A stretch of 64,000 bases of DNA from Paenibacillus turpanensis (GCF_011421635.1 NZ_WTLI01000005.1:1-64000), one strand, 5' to 3'; shown: positions 52,625-62,887, numbered from the stretch's first letter. Numbers and translations: made by a program. Notes: generated from the letters alone by a model not told the origin.

Positions 52625-55600
52625 ATGGAGAAAATCACTAAGTTTTCTATGAAAAACGTGTCAGCGCTGTTTATTATCATGATTATGTTATTTATCGGCG
52701 GGTTCTATGCCACGACGCAGCTCAAAGTCGAGAACATGCCGGAAGTGTCGTTCCCGGTTGTTGCCGTGACAACGACTTATACGGGGGCGCCGCAAGATGT
52801 GCTCGATCAGGTAACGAAGCCACTGGAGGAGAAGCTGGCCAATATTGAAGATTTGGACTCCATGTCATCGACTTCCAGTGATAATTTCTCAATGATTATC
52901 CTGATGTTTAAAGAGAACGTAGATGTGGATAAGAAAAAACAGGACGTTCAAGATCTGTTGGGTGAGGTTACACTGCCGCAGACGGCTGGAACTCCGAAGG
53001 CCTCGACGTTTGGCGCCTCCTCGACTCCAACCAATTACTTGGTGGTTTACGCCAAGGAGGGCATGAGTCAGACCGAGCTTGACAAGCATTTCGAGGATAC
53101 GATTAAGCCGGGGATAGAAGGTATTAAAGGTATTGACCACATGGATATCATCGGGGCCCGCGAGACGACGCTCGACATTGAATTGGATGCAAGCGCCCTA
53201 GAATTTTACGGCCTTTCGCCTTCACAAGTGAGCAGTGCCATCAGTGCGGCTGCAACCAAAAGCCCGATCGGCAGCGTGGAAATTAGCGGGAACAATAAGA
53301 TGACCCGAGTCACCGGCAGCATCGGAAGCCTGTATGAATTGGAGCAGGTTGAAATCCCGACGTCTACAGGAAATATCGTGACAATAGGTCAAGTTGCAAA
53401 CATCAAGTCGAATGCAGAATCCGATTTTATCGGGCGACTCGATGGGAAGCCGGCCATCGGTTTGATTCTTTATAAAGCACCTAGCGGTAATGCAGTCGAA
53501 TTTTCAGCCGCAATTGAAAAGAAGCTGCATGAATGGGAAACGACATTGCCTGGCGTCGCATTTAAAAATACATATGACAGCTCTGTGGAGATCAAGCATT
53601 CCATTCATGGGTTGGTACGTGAAGGATTGGTTGGCGTTCTGCTCGCAGCCGTTATGATCTTGTTATTTCTCCGGAATGTGAGGATGACACTGATCGTTCT
53701 AGTGTCGCTTCCACTTTCGATCTTGATCACCTTGCTTCTGATGTCTCAGCTAGGTATTACACTAAACGTGATGTCGCTCGGCGGCATATTTATGGCGGTC
53801 GGGCGCGTCGTAGACGATTCGATCGTTGTAATAGAAAACATTTATTCGGAATTGGAGAAAGCTCATAAGCGTGACGAATCTGTCATTGCTTTGGCTACTA
53901 AGCAGGTTTCATCGGCGATCACCTCATCTACCTTGGCAACGGCAGGCGTGTTCGTACCGTTAGCTATGGTAAGCGGCTTTATCGGAGCCTTTATGCGCCC
54001 ATTTGCTATTACCATTGCGATTTCTCTTATGGCTTCGCTTCTTGTCGCCATTACGGTTATTCCAATGCTGGCAAAAATCATGGTTCTTCGAGCCAAGCCT
54101 GGAAAAGGACATCACGATGAGACAAAGCCGAATAAGTGGACTTCCGCCTATGAGAAGATTCTGGGATGGAGTCTGCACCATCGGATGTTAACGCTGGGTA
54201 TGTCCTTGGTGTTATTCGTAGGAACCATCATTGTAACGGTCCCGTCCATGTCTGTCTCGTTGGTGCCGAGCCCTAAAGATTCGAGGACGATGTATTTTCA
54301 ACTTAAAATGCCTTATGAAACCTCATTCGAAGCAACAGACGCGAAAACAAAGGAAATCGAAACCATTTTAATGAATGAAAAGGATTCAAAAGGCGCACCA
54401 GTGTTTTCATTTGTAGAAGCTTTAGTAGGGTTTAACGGAGACGATGAGGAACGAGCGCCATATGCATCGCAACTATTTGTGGAAGTTAACGATAATGTCA
54501 ACCCGCTTCAAGTAAAGGAACAAATGCAAACCTTTATCCTTTCAGAGCTGCCCCCAGGCTCAGAGGTAGAGGCGAGGTCCATGGAGGCTAGCTTTGGAAC
54601 AACAGCGGATTTCTCCTATGCACTCAAGGGTGAGAACCAGATTCAGCTTGAAAAGGCTGCCGCTATGGTTAAGGAAAAGCTTCGCGAATTCCCAGAGCTG
54701 TCGGAAATCGAGGACAGTCTAAGTGACGCGAAGACGGAAATCGAAATCGTTGTCGATCAGGCCAAGGCAAGAGCATACGGTCTGAATCCTTCAACCGTGC
54801 GGAATACGGCGGCAGTCTGGCTGCAGGAGCAAAAGCTGGGTGATTTGAAGCTGGACGGCATCTTGTACACAACAACGGTATCGATGGATAAAACAGATAA
54901 AAATACGCTGGAGAAGCTTGGCAATATCCCATTGCAAAGCGCCGACGGCTCCATCATTTTGCTAAAAGAGCTCGCCAAAATTCAAGAGGTAAAAGGTGCC
55001 GCTTCCTTACAGCGTGAGAATCAGGAACAGTTGGTGAATGTCACCGCAAAGATTAACGCAAAAGACAAAAATGGCGTCAGTATGTATGTTGCTGCAGCAC
55101 TGAAGGACCTCAAGCTGCCAGAAGGAGTCGCTCCAGAAGCAGGCGGCGTTTCCGAGGATATTAACGAAAGCTTCTCCTCGTTATTCGTGGCGATGGGGGT
55201 AGCCGTATTCCTTGTATATCTGATTATGGTTCTTTCGTTCGGAAATGCATCGGCGCCTTTTGCGATTCTCTTTTCACTTCCGTTAGCCGTGATCGGCGGG
55301 CTGCTTGGTTTGTTTTTGACAGGCGAAGTGCTGACGGCAACCTCGATGGTCGGATTTTTGATGCTGATCGGCATCGTGGTTACGAATGCGATCGTTCTTA
55401 TCGATCGGGTGCAGCAGCTTCGCGAAGAAGGCTGTGCAATACGCGAATCCTTGGTTGAAGCAGGCAAAGTGCGTCTGCGTCCGATCATCATGACGGCCGG
55501 TGCGACGATTATGGCGTTAATTCCATTGGCACTAGGGATGGCGGGCGAAGGTTTATTGATTGGGAAAGGCTTAGGAATTGTTGTCATTGGCGGACTTTTG

Positions 55601-55726
55601 TCCTCAACGATCTTGACGTTACTCGTCGTTCCTATTGTTTATGAGCTGATTGAAAACGCCAAGCTTAAGCTGAAGAACAAGAAACGTGCGGCAACTGCGA
55701 AGACGGCAAACGTCCTCGATGTATAA
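52625..55726 (+). CDS. RND-family efflux pump (SwrC/AcrB-like)
   Basis: About 1033 residues from ATG 52625 (GAGGGGAG upstream); the frame opens earlier inside the terminator, but that part is not protein-like. The first helix (VSALFIIMIMLFIGGFYATTQLKVENMPEVSFP) and two porter halves each followed by a TM block are typical. The TM4 acidic pair is in GRVVDDSIVVIENIY, and the second half carries FLMLIGIVVTNAIVLIDRV. The nearest known function is SwrC/YerP of Bacillus, which gives self-resistance to surfactin. With an NRPS locus in the same window that role is suggestive, though not shown. Confidence 0.93.
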   Translation: MEKITKFSMKNVSALFIIMIMLFIGGFYATTQLKVENMPEVSFPVVAVTTTYTGAPQDVLDQVTKPLEEKLANIEDLDSMSSTSSDNFSMIILMFKENVDVDKKKQDVQDLLGEVTLPQTAGTPKASTFGASSTPTNYLVVYAKEGMSQTELDKHFEDTIKPGIEGIKGIDHMDIIGARETTLDIELDASALEFYGLSPSQVSSAISAAATKSPIGSVEISGNNKMTRVTGSIGSLYELEQVEIPTSTGNIVTIGQVANIKSNAESDFIGRLDGKPAIGLILYKAPSGNAVEFSAAIEKKLHEWETTLPGVAFKNTYDSSVEIKHSIHGLVREGLVGVLLAAVMILLFLRNVRMTLIVLVSLPLSILITLLLMSQLGITLNVMSLGGIFMAVGRVVDDSIVVIENIYSELEKAHKRDESVIALATKQVSSAITSSTLATAGVFVPLAMVSGFIGAFMRPFAITIAISLMASLLVAITVIPMLAKIMVLRAKPGKGHHDETKPNKWTSAYEKILGWSLHHRMLTLGMSLVLFVGTIIVTVPSMSVSLVPSPKDSRTMYFQLKMPYETSFEATDAKTKEIETILMNEKDSKGAPVFSFVEALVGFNGDDEERAPYASQLFVEVNDNVNPLQVKEQMQTFILSELPPGSEVEARSMEASFGTTADFSYALKGENQIQLEKAAAMVKEKLREFPELSEIEDSLSDAKTEIEIVVDQAKARAYGLNPSTVRNTAAVWLQEQKLGDLKLDGILYTTTVSMDKTDKNTLEKLGNIPLQSADGSIILLKELAKIQEVKGAASLQRENQEQLVNVTAKINAKDKNGVSMYVAAALKDLKLPEGVAPEAGGVSEDINESFSSLFVAMGVAVFLVYLIMVLSFGNASAPFAILFSLPLAVIGGLLGLFLTGEVLTATSMVGFLMLIGIVVTNAIVLIDRVQQLREEGCAIRESLVEAGKVRLRPIIMTAGATIMALIPLALGMAGEGLLIGKGLGIVVIGGLLSSTILTLLVVPIVYELIENAKLKLKNKKRAATAKTANVLDV

Positions 55727-55751
55727 CGAAGGGCATATAGGAGGCTAGAAA

Positions 55752-57044
55752 ATGGAGATGGATTACCGTACACACGTAAAAAAAGGGAGACGATGGGCCC
55801 CTCGCATAGCATTGGCTTTGCTTGTCATATGTTTGATGTCAGGCTGTTCTCTTAGCGGAAGCAATACAGCCTCTGTTCAACTTAAACCAAGGGAAATCCA
55901 AACGGAGCCGGTACAGAGGCATACCATTAGCGCTCCGATCGAACAGGTTGCAGAAGTCGTTGCAGGTACGAAGCTGGATATTGCAGTGAAAGTCAACGGA
56001 GAAGTGCAGCAGGTGTTGAAGCAAAAAGGGGAGTTCGTCAAGAAAGATGAGGTTCTCTTTATCATAGACAGCACCGATGCGGAATCCGCACTGCGAAAGA
56101 GTGAGCTGGCGCTGCGGAATGCGCAGCAAACGCTTCAGCAGACGCGGGATAATGCGGTGAGCTCACGTTTAAACCTGGAAAATAGCGTGAAACGTGCAGA
56201 AACGGCGTACAACAACGCTCTTGAGGCGTATAACAAGATTCGTAACGAGTTTGACAGCGGACTTGCGACCCAGCATCAAGTGGATCAACAAAAGCAAGCG
56301 TTGGATGATGCGATCATGAGTCTGGACTCTGCAAAACAGCAATGGTCTGCCTTCGAAAAAACGGACTCCGTTGCAGCAGCACAAATTCAAGTAGAGTCGG
56401 CGACATTGTCCTTAGAGGATGCGAAACGAAACCTAAACTATTTCCATGTAAAAGCTCCGGGTGACGGAATATTGACCGATTATGAAATCGTACCTGGACA
56501 GAACGTCTCTGCATCTGCGGGTTCTGTTGGCAAGGTGCAGCTGATCGATCCAATCAAAATCAAAACCGCTCTTAGCGAATCGCAGTACAAGCTGGTCCAA
56601 AGCAAACAGGAGCTTGTTTATTACGACCCGGATTTGCCGGAACGGAAAGAGACCGCCAAGGTCAGTTATTTGGCGCCGATTATGAGTGCCAATTCAAAGA
56701 CGTATACCTTGGAATTAGAAGTTTCCAACACGGACCTGCGGATTCAGCCAGGGAAAAGGTATATGGTACAGCTGACAACGGAAAACGAGGAGAACGTTGT
56801 AGCCATACCGATCTTAAGCATCATTCGGGAGGAGTCCGATACGTTTGTCTTCGTTCAGGAAGGAAGCCAATATCGAAAACGCTTCATAGCCCTTGGACGA
56901 CAAAACGGCGAGTATCAAGAGGTTATCGAAGGCTTGCAGGAAGGCGAAAACCTAGTTGTGGTGGGGCAAAATTCACTTAAGGATGGACAGCCGGTCGAAG
57001 ATACAGTGACGTCTGAGTCCGCTCCAGCTCCTGCTGGCAACTAA
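55752..57044 (+). CDS. RND adaptor (membrane fusion) lipoprotein
   Basis: 430 residues. The lipobox LMSGC (about residue 33) follows a basic N terminus and hydrophobic stretch. A biotinyl/lipoyl-like half motif (VKVNGEVQQVLKQKGEFVKKDEVLFII) is followed by a long coiled-coil hairpin (about 115-220), the second half (YFHVKAPGDGILTDYEIVPGQNV), a beta barrel and a C-terminal membrane-proximal domain. It is the partner of the upstream RND pump, 25 bases away and clearly in the same operon. Confidence 0.93.
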   Translation: MEMDYRTHVKKGRRWAPRIALALLVICLMSGCSLSGSNTASVQLKPREIQTEPVQRHTISAPIEQVAEVVAGTKLDIAVKVNGEVQQVLKQKGEFVKKDEVLFIIDSTDAESALRKSELALRNAQQTLQQTRDNAVSSRLNLENSVKRAETAYNNALEAYNKIRNEFDSGLATQHQVDQQKQALDDAIMSLDSAKQQWSAFEKTDSVAAAQIQVESATLSLEDAKRNLNYFHVKAPGDGILTDYEIVPGQNVSASAGSVGKVQLIDPIKIKTALSESQYKLVQSKQELVYYDPDLPERKETAKVSYLAPIMSANSKTYTLELEVSNTDLRIQPGKRYMVQLTTENEENVVAIPILSIIREESDTFVFVQEGSQYRKRFIALGRQNGEYQEVIEGLQEGENLVVVGQNSLKDGQPVEDTVTSESAPAPAGN

Positions 57045-57095
57045 TTATCCGGAATATAGAGATGATAACTACAATCATCAATGGAGGTAAAACCG

Positions 57096-58796
57096 ATGAA
57101 ATATCCAACCTTGAAAACCGGAGCGGCTGCTCTACTTATCAGTGCACTTATTTTGCCCGGTGCCATGTCGGCTTCAGCAGCTCTCCCGGAGACGAATACC
57201 ATCCCCCAGGTCATAAACTATGGTTTGAGTGATCAGATACGCGTTGCAGTTAAGAATGCATCGGTCGTACCAACAAAGACGGGTACTCAGCTATCGGTTA
57301 CTGTTCGCCTATATAACGGCGGAAATGCTACGGTAAGAGTTCCCGAGCATGAGCTTCGCGTCCTGACAAAAGGCGGCCTCACTTATACCTTAAAGCCGAG
57401 CGCTGTTAATAAAGCGGCTCTGGAGCCGCAGGAAGTCGCCGAATTGGTGTACGCCGTTTCGGTTGAAGTAAAAAACATTGGCGAGCTTGCGCAAATTAGC
57501 TTCGTTAACGTAGACTTGTACACCTATCCGAAAACGGAAAGAAACCTACTGACGCTTCCCGCTGGCGACGTGTGGTATGGGGTAGGGGAAACGGCGCCAT
57601 CGAAACCGCAGCAGCTCGTTTGGGGGCAATCGTTTACGATCCCTGGTATCAATTCCGGGCTAATGTATACACCGTTGGAAGCTACGATTCAAAATACGAG
57701 CAGTGGAAAAGCGGCCGTCGTTAAGCTGTTGGCGGAAAATCCGGGCACGGGCCGCGAGTCGGTTCCAACCTTCCGCATCGATGGGGTGGCAGGAGAAAAA
57801 ATGTATGCGGGACAATCATCGGAAACCGATGTGACGGCGTTGGAAGCGGGCGAAAAAAGCTACCTACATTTTGTCATTCCTTTGGAGCAGGGGGTATCCT
57901 TATCTGAACTTCTCCTTGTATCTACAGATACATTTGCGGGTAAAGAGGGCACTGCTGTCTTATCTACAGGTAAACTAACCTTAGCTCTACCGACTACAAA
58001 GCCAACATCATCGCATGTAACGAATTATTCCTATGGGGAACCGATTGCCATTGATGCACTGTCTAAAGTGATTGATGTACAAACCGAGGTTTCTCTCATG
58101 GAATTCCATCTTCATGAGAATCCAGAAGAGGGACATAAAACAGCAGTAGCAAAGTTTAAGCTGAAAAACAACAGCGATTCGCCGGTTGCTATGCCTATTT
58201 TTGGAACGGAAATTTCAAACGACCAAGGTGTAGCATACCGAGGCTCGCGCCAAATGAATACAGTGGCGACAATGAATCCAGGATTAAGCTATGTGGTGAG
58301 TTACTCCTACACGCTGCCTCAAACTGAGGAAGAGGACCATTATACGATGAAGCTGCTTGACCAGTTGTCCGCTGCACCGTATACAACAACTGTTGCCGCG
58401 GTATCGGTGAAGCAAGAGGAAGAGCAGGAGAGACAAAGCTTTTCCTTGTATCCGTTTGAAATCAAGGTGAATGGGGTACAAGTGTCTTATCTATATAATA
58501 ATGGAATGTATCAATATAAATTCGGCGTGGATATGGATGTAAAGCAGCTTGAAAACGTCGTCGTGGACAGCAATTTCTCCAAGCTTCGCTTTGAAGTCGT
58601 TGATAACGCAGGTCGAATCGTCGGCACGCAGGATGCAACGTTGACCGGTCCGAAAAAGCTGATCAGCGGCAAGCAGGTTTTGGAAGCCAATAACATAACA
58701 ACGGATCATTTCAGTTATCCATTCACCGTTCATTTATACGAAGTTATCGAAACGGAAACGGGAACAGCAAAACGGTTTTTGATGAGCGACCAGTAA
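57096..58796 (+). CDS. Secreted beta-rich protein of unknown function in the RND operon
   Basis: 566 residues from ATG 57096 (GGAGG 8 bases upstream). Signal peptide ends near MSASAA. The mature chain is nearly all beta: about four Ig-like/DUF4352-like sandwiches, with recurring phrases such as VTVRLYNGGNATVRVP, ATIQNTSSGKAAVVK, KFKLKNNSDSPVAMP and KLRFEVVDNAGRIVG. No catalytic motif. It could be an extracellular accessory factor of the pump. A terminator follows directly. Confidence 0.75.
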   Translation: MKYPTLKTGAAALLISALILPGAMSASAALPETNTIPQVINYGLSDQIRVAVKNASVVPTKTGTQLSVTVRLYNGGNATVRVPEHELRVLTKGGLTYTLKPSAVNKAALEPQEVAELVYAVSVEVKNIGELAQISFVNVDLYTYPKTERNLLTLPAGDVWYGVGETAPSKPQQLVWGQSFTIPGINSGLMYTPLEATIQNTSSGKAAVVKLLAENPGTGRESVPTFRIDGVAGEKMYAGQSSETDVTALEAGEKSYLHFVIPLEQGVSLSELLLVSTDTFAGKEGTAVLSTGKLTLALPTTKPTSSHVTNYSYGEPIAIDALSKVIDVQTEVSLMEFHLHENPEEGHKTAVAKFKLKNNSDSPVAMPIFGTEISNDQGVAYRGSRQMNTVATMNPGLSYVVSYSYTLPQTEEEDHYTMKLLDQLSAAPYTTTVAAVSVKQEEEQERQSFSLYPFEIKVNGVQVSYLYNNGMYQYKFGVDMDVKQLENVVVDSNFSKLRFEVVDNAGRIVGTQDATLTGPKKLISGKQVLEANNITTDHFSYPFTVHLYEVIETETGTAKRFLMSDQ

Positions 58797-58820
58797 AAAC
58801 GAGGATAAAACTGAGGATAA

Positions 58821-58857
58821 AACCGCCTTTAACCTATACGTTAGAGGTGGTTTTTTT
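58821..58857 (+). terminator. Intrinsic terminator of the RND operon
   Basis: AACCGCCT pairs with AGGTGGTT (one G-U pair, inner TAAC/GTTA adds length), followed by seven T residues. Confidence 0.87.
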
Positions 58858-58970
58858 ATGTTTTCGTTCACCTGCTATCTTAACGAATGGTCATTTTTCA
58901 AGTTCAAGAAATGTCCATTCTTTCTTCATATTGAATAGCTCTTTCGAGTCATGGACGATAGGGCTGCGCT

Positions 58971-58980
58971 TGCTACAATG
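58971..58980 (+). promoter_or_regulatory. Extended -10 promoter candidate for the nos operon
   Basis: TGCTACAAT (58971-58979) lies about 34 bases before the GTG of the first gene. No clear -35. The rest of the 216-base gap holds only the terminator above. Confidence 0.45.
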
Positions 58981-59012
58981 GACGTAACAGGAAGTGTAAA
59001 GTAGGTGAAAAC

Positions 59013-59399
59013 GTGTTGAATATGAAAAAAGGAATATCAATACTTGTGCTTTCCATCTTCGTTTTGGGGTTATCCGCATGTTCCGGAGGTGATTCGCCGG
59101 CGACCATCGACCCTTCGAATCTAGAAGTGACGTTGACGACGAAGCCGACACCGCCGACAGCAGGCGCTGAAACCGAGTTTTTGGCGACCTTCTCAGGAAG
59201 TAAGATGCCGGATTCCGCTAGCTTGACCTTCGAAATACGCTCCGCCGATACTTCGAAGCAATTTTACGCAAAGCGGACGGAAGGAAGTGCTTTTACGGGA
59301 TCCTTCCAATTTGAAGCGCCGGGTACGTACGAGGTGTTTCTTCACCTCTATGATGATGTCAACCACATTACCAAGATGAAGAAAGTAGAAGTACAATGA
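59013..59399 (+). CDS. FixH/YtkA-like lipoprotein
   Basis: 128 residues; GTG 59013 (AGGTG upstream) or ATG 59022. The lipobox LSAC is followed by a single beta-sandwich (LEVTLTTKPTPPTAGAETEFLATF to GTYEVFLHLYDDVNHITKMKK) of the FixH/YtkA type, a fold common in copper and cytochrome-oxidase assembly operons. The stop overlaps nosD by ATGA. A link to copper handling is supported by the neighbours. Confidence 0.8.
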   Translation: MLNMKKGISILVLSIFVLGLSACSGGDSPATIDPSNLEVTLTTKPTPPTAGAETEFLATFSGSKMPDSASLTFEIRSADTSKQFYAKRTEGSAFTGSFQFEAPGTYEVFLHLYDDVNHITKMKKVEVQ

Positions 59400-60745
59400 A
59401 GGGCTCATCTGCATGGAATGCTCTGATTCTCTTGACGACTGTGCTAGGGTTGGCGTTTATGCCATTGCCAGTTACCGCTGACAGCGCTAAACCGATGTCG
59501 ATGTCCCTGCAAGCGCGGATTGACGCAGCGAAAGAGAATGATACGCTGCTGCTAGAGGCCGGTCATTATGAAGGGCCGATTGCCATTAGCAAAACACTGC
59601 ATTTGAAGGTCGCGGAAGGGACAGAGGTTGTTCTTGTAAACTCCAGCGAAGCTCCGGCCGTTCATATCAGCGCTAATGGCGTTTCGATCGAAGGGCTGAA
59701 CATTCGCGACGAAGCCTTGAAAAAAGAACCGACAGTGCTGGTTCAAGCGGACGGCGTACGTCTGGAACGGCTGCAGATTCAAACGGGGGCCTACGGGATC
59801 AAGATGATCGAGGCCGATCGCAGCGAAATTCTACATTCAACCGTCGTATGGGCGGGCGGCACCGGGGACTCCGTGAAGCTGTCCGACAAAGGGAATGGAA
59901 TCGATCTATACGAATCCCATGGCAACCGCCTTGCAGGAAATCGAATTTCCGGGATGCATGACGGGATTTACTTGGAGAACAGCGACGAAAATCGGATTGA
60001 AAGCAATTATTTCGAGGGATTACGCTACGGCGTACATTGCATGTATACGAAAGGGACGAGCATTCGTCAAAACATCGGGGTTTTAAATATTACTGGCGCA
60101 ATGGTAATGGCTGTTCAGAATGTCGAGCTGATTGGCAATACGTTTGAGAAGCAGAGTGAAAACGTTAACTCCCAAGGAATTTTACTGTTTGATGCACATC
60201 GCAGCGTTGTTCAAAACAATCGGGTCGAAGGCAACCGGGTTGGTCTGTATGTTGAACAATCCGCCGATAACGTGATTAAAGGCAACGATGTCATTGGAAA
60301 TTTTATCGGGCTGCAGCTGCTTGATGCCAAACAGAACCATTTTACAGAAAACAATTTTATCGGAAATGTGGTTCCGGCGGAAGCGAAGAACAGCGTCGGA
60401 AATGCCGTCAACGGTAACTACTGGGATTCGTTTCAGGGAATTGACGCCGATGGCGATGGAAAAAGCAATATTGCTTTTGCGATGAATCCTTTTTTTCTTA
60501 GCTTGTCGAAGGCTCGCCCCGGGTTCCAGCTTCTTTTCCAGTCGCCCGGGATGGTGTTTTTGGAAGGCTTGTACCAATCGGAACGCAATACATGGACATC
60601 CGATGCTTCACCGCTTATGAATCCTGCACCTTCGAGTAACGTCATCATGGAGGGGAAAACGTCCGCCGTACCCGGGATCGTAGGGGGATTGCTGCTTATT
60701 TTGGCTGCTGCTACTATTTTAATCGCGAGGAGAAGAGAAGGATGA
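59396..60745 (+). CDS. nosD: NosD, periplasmic-type beta-helix copper maturation protein
   Basis: 449 residues. Signal peptide, right-handed beta-helix with many NxI/NRI-type turns (NRLAGNRISGMHDGIYLENSDEN, GIDLYESHG), the NosD hallmark GNYWDSFQGIDADGDG (about 340-355), and an added C-terminal TM helix as in Gram-positive NosD. With NosF and NosY it helps mature the copper centre of N2O reductase. The stop overlaps nosL (ATGA). Confidence 0.94.
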   Translation: MKGSSAWNALILLTTVLGLAFMPLPVTADSAKPMSMSLQARIDAAKENDTLLLEAGHYEGPIAISKTLHLKVAEGTEVVLVNSSEAPAVHISANGVSIEGLNIRDEALKKEPTVLVQADGVRLERLQIQTGAYGIKMIEADRSEILHSTVVWAGGTGDSVKLSDKGNGIDLYESHGNRLAGNRISGMHDGIYLENSDENRIESNYFEGLRYGVHCMYTKGTSIRQNIGVLNITGAMVMAVQNVELIGNTFEKQSENVNSQGILLFDAHRSVVQNNRVEGNRVGLYVEQSADNVIKGNDVIGNFIGLQLLDAKQNHFTENNFIGNVVPAEAKNSVGNAVNGNYWDSFQGIDADGDGKSNIAFAMNPFFLSLSKARPGFQLLFQSPGMVFLEGLYQSERNTWTSDASPLMNPAPSSNVIMEGKTSAVPGIVGGLLLILAAATILIARRREG

Positions 60746-61317
60746 TTCGTTATAAAAGAATGCTGCAAGTCTGGGTGCTGGCATGTTTAGTACTGTTGAT
60801 GCTAAGTGCTTGTGAAGCCAAGAAGTATGAGGCGCAGGCCATTAATGAAGCGGTGGATAAGTGCTCAATCTGTAACATGTCGGTGAAGGACGATCCGTAT
60901 GCGACGCAGCTGATTACTTTGGACGGGCAGTCGCTAAAGTTTGACGATATCGGCTGCATGAACAAATGGAAAAAGCAAAACGGAACTGAAACAGTCGGGG
61001 CCGAATTTGTTAGAGACCACAACAGCGGAAATTGGATTCGGTATGAAGATGCGTTCTATGCATACGATCCGATGTTTAAGACGCCGATGGCGTATGGTGT
61101 TGTGGCCTTCAAATCGGAAGCGTCCGCGAAACAATTCATTGAAAAGCAGGGTAAAGGGAAACTCCTTAGCGCTGCCGATTTGGCCAGCCATACCTGGGAG
61201 GTTAACCGGGAGATGATGAATATGGGCGGCATGGAGCATCATGACGAGAGCAAACATTCTGGGGAAGGCAGCAAAGAAATGAAGCCGGGTCATGGAGCAG
61301 AAGGGAAGACATCGTGA
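60742..61317 (+). CDS. nosL: NosL copper chaperone lipoprotein
   Basis: 191 residues. The lipobox MLSAC is followed by CSICNM, the copper-binding core of NosL, then KFDDIGCMNKW and MAYGVVAF. The last 30 residues are rich in Met and His (MMNMGGMEHHDESKH), a tail that could bind extra copper and is longer than in most NosL. The stop overlaps nosY. Confidence 0.93.
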   Translation: MIRYKRMLQVWVLACLVLLMLSACEAKKYEAQAINEAVDKCSICNMSVKDDPYATQLITLDGQSLKFDDIGCMNKWKKQNGTETVGAEFVRDHNSGNWIRYEDAFYAYDPMFKTPMAYGVVAFKSEASAKQFIEKQGKGKLLSAADLASHTWEVNREMMNMGGMEHHDESKHSGEGSKEMKPGHGAEGKTS

Positions 61318-62135
61318 TGTCAACGTTCCAGATCGCATCAAGAGAAATGAAGTTAGGGTTTCGAAATCCGTGGGCCTATTCCTTTATGGCCCTTTTTTCA
61401 TTATTTATGGTTAGTTTGCTCCTGATCAACTCTCAAGGGTATGTACAGGGTTATTCGGGAATTACAGGAACTACGCTTAATTTAATATTGTATTTGCTGC
61501 CCTTAATGTCCCTGCTTCTTGGCTCGTTTTCGTTAACATCAGAAAAGGAGGATGGGGGCTGGGAGCTGCTGTCCACCTATCCTTTGTCTACGAGAGCATT
61601 TATTGTAGGCAAATTTATGGGGCTAGCTGTCGTGCTGCTCATTATCGTAGCGGCAGGCTTTGGGGTGGCCGGTTCGGCAGGAGCGGCGGCCGGGAGCGGT
61701 TTTGATGCGGAAGCGTTTATGCTGCTGCTCGCATTTTCGGCTTGTATTGCTTTGTTTTTTCTATCTATAGCCATGCTGATCGGAACTCTCGCGAAAAATC
61801 GCTGGCAGGCGTTAACCATCGGCGTTGCAGTATGGTTTTTTCTCATTATCGGCTGGCCGCCGCTGCTGGTAGCATCCCTGGGCTTTCTGCCTTACTCCTT
61901 CATCAAACCTTCGATTACGATTCTAACATTCTTAAATCCGGCGGAGCTGTCGCGTTTGTTTACCGTGGTAAAGCTGGGCGGCGGTGCGATCCTCGGCCCC
62001 GAATATTACGAATGGATTACCTGGATTCGTCGGCCTTCCGGCACATTTGGTTTTTTAGCCATTGGCGTTTTATGGATTGGAAGCGTAGTTCTTCTTGCTG
62101 AGATGTTATGGGAAAGGGGGCGTTCCCGTGGGTGA
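61314..62135 (+). CDS. nosY: NosY-type ABC-2 permease
   Basis: 273 residues, six TM helices, with TSEKEDGGWELLSTYPLSTRAFIVGKF between TM2 and TM3, the ABC-2/NosY signature. Pairs with the ATPase that overlaps its 3' end. Confidence 0.9.
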   Translation: MMSTFQIASREMKLGFRNPWAYSFMALFSLFMVSLLLINSQGYVQGYSGITGTTLNLILYLLPLMSLLLGSFSLTSEKEDGGWELLSTYPLSTRAFIVGKFMGLAVVLLIIVAAGFGVAGSAGAAAGSGFDAEAFMLLLAFSACIALFFLSIAMLIGTLAKNRWQALTIGVAVWFFLIIGWPPLLVASLGFLPYSFIKPSITILTFLNPAELSRLFTVVKLGGGAILGPEYYEWITWIRRPSGTFGFLAIGVLWIGSVVLLAEMLWERGRSRG

Positions 62136-62841
62136 GGCTATTGTACATATGGAGAATATCCGGAAGCAGTATAAAGGACAGATCATCATCGACGGTTTGC
62201 AGCTTACGGTTGAAAGAGGACGAGTCGTAGCATTATGCGGCGGTAACGGAGCAGGGAAGAGCACCATTTTAAAAATGATCGCGGGCATCTCGCATCCGGA
62301 TTCCGGTGTCATTACGGTCGGAGGTGTACAATGGAAAGAGGATCGCGAACGGTATGCCAGCTTACTAGGGTATATGCCGGATGATTTGCGGTTCGGGCAA
62401 GGACAGACGGCTTATGAATCGCTGTCTTTTTGGGGGGCGCTGCGTGGTGTGCCGAAATCTTCCGTTAGAGAAGCGCTGCGGCAAGTCGGGCTTGAAAATA
62501 CGGGGAAAAAGCCGGTGACATCGTTTTCAAAAGGGATGCGACAGCGTCTTGCGCTTGCGCAGGCCCTATTGGCGAGTCCGCAGCTGGTGCTCATGGATGA
62601 ACCGACAAACGGACTCGATCCATATTGGATGGACACCTTCGTGCGCATCGTGAAGGAGACGGCTTCGAACGGTCAGACGGTACTGTTTTCCACGCACCAG
62701 CTGCATATCGCGGAGAAGCTTGCCGACCGGATCTTGTTTTTAAAGGATGGGCGGATTGAGCTGGACGGCTCAGCGGCAGATATTCGAAGCCGGCTAGGTG
62801 CGGAACGGCTGGAGGCCGCTTTGTCGGGGTGGTTTGGTTAA
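62128..62841 (+). CDS. nosF: NosF-type ABC ATPase
   Basis: About 237 residues from GTG 62128, 7 bases after AAAGGGGG. Walker A GGNGAGKST, signature SFSKGMRQRLALAQAL, Walker B LVLMDEPTNGLDP, switch His in FSTHQLH. The signature starts FSKG in place of LSGG, as usual for NosF and ABC-2 ATPases. Overlaps nosY by 8 bases and ends the operon. Confidence 0.92.
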   Translation: MGEAIVHMENIRKQYKGQIIIDGLQLTVERGRVVALCGGNGAGKSTILKMIAGISHPDSGVITVGGVQWKEDRERYASLLGYMPDDLRFGQGQTAYESLSFWGALRGVPKSSVREALRQVGLENTGKKPVTSFSKGMRQRLALAQALLASPQLVLMDEPTNGLDPYWMDTFVRIVKETASNGQTVLFSTHQLHIAEKLADRILFLKDGRIELDGSAADIRSRLGAERLEAALSGWFG

Positions 62842-62887
62842 GTGAAATGAACGCCCTTGACAATGAAATCGTAACGTCGTATATTGA

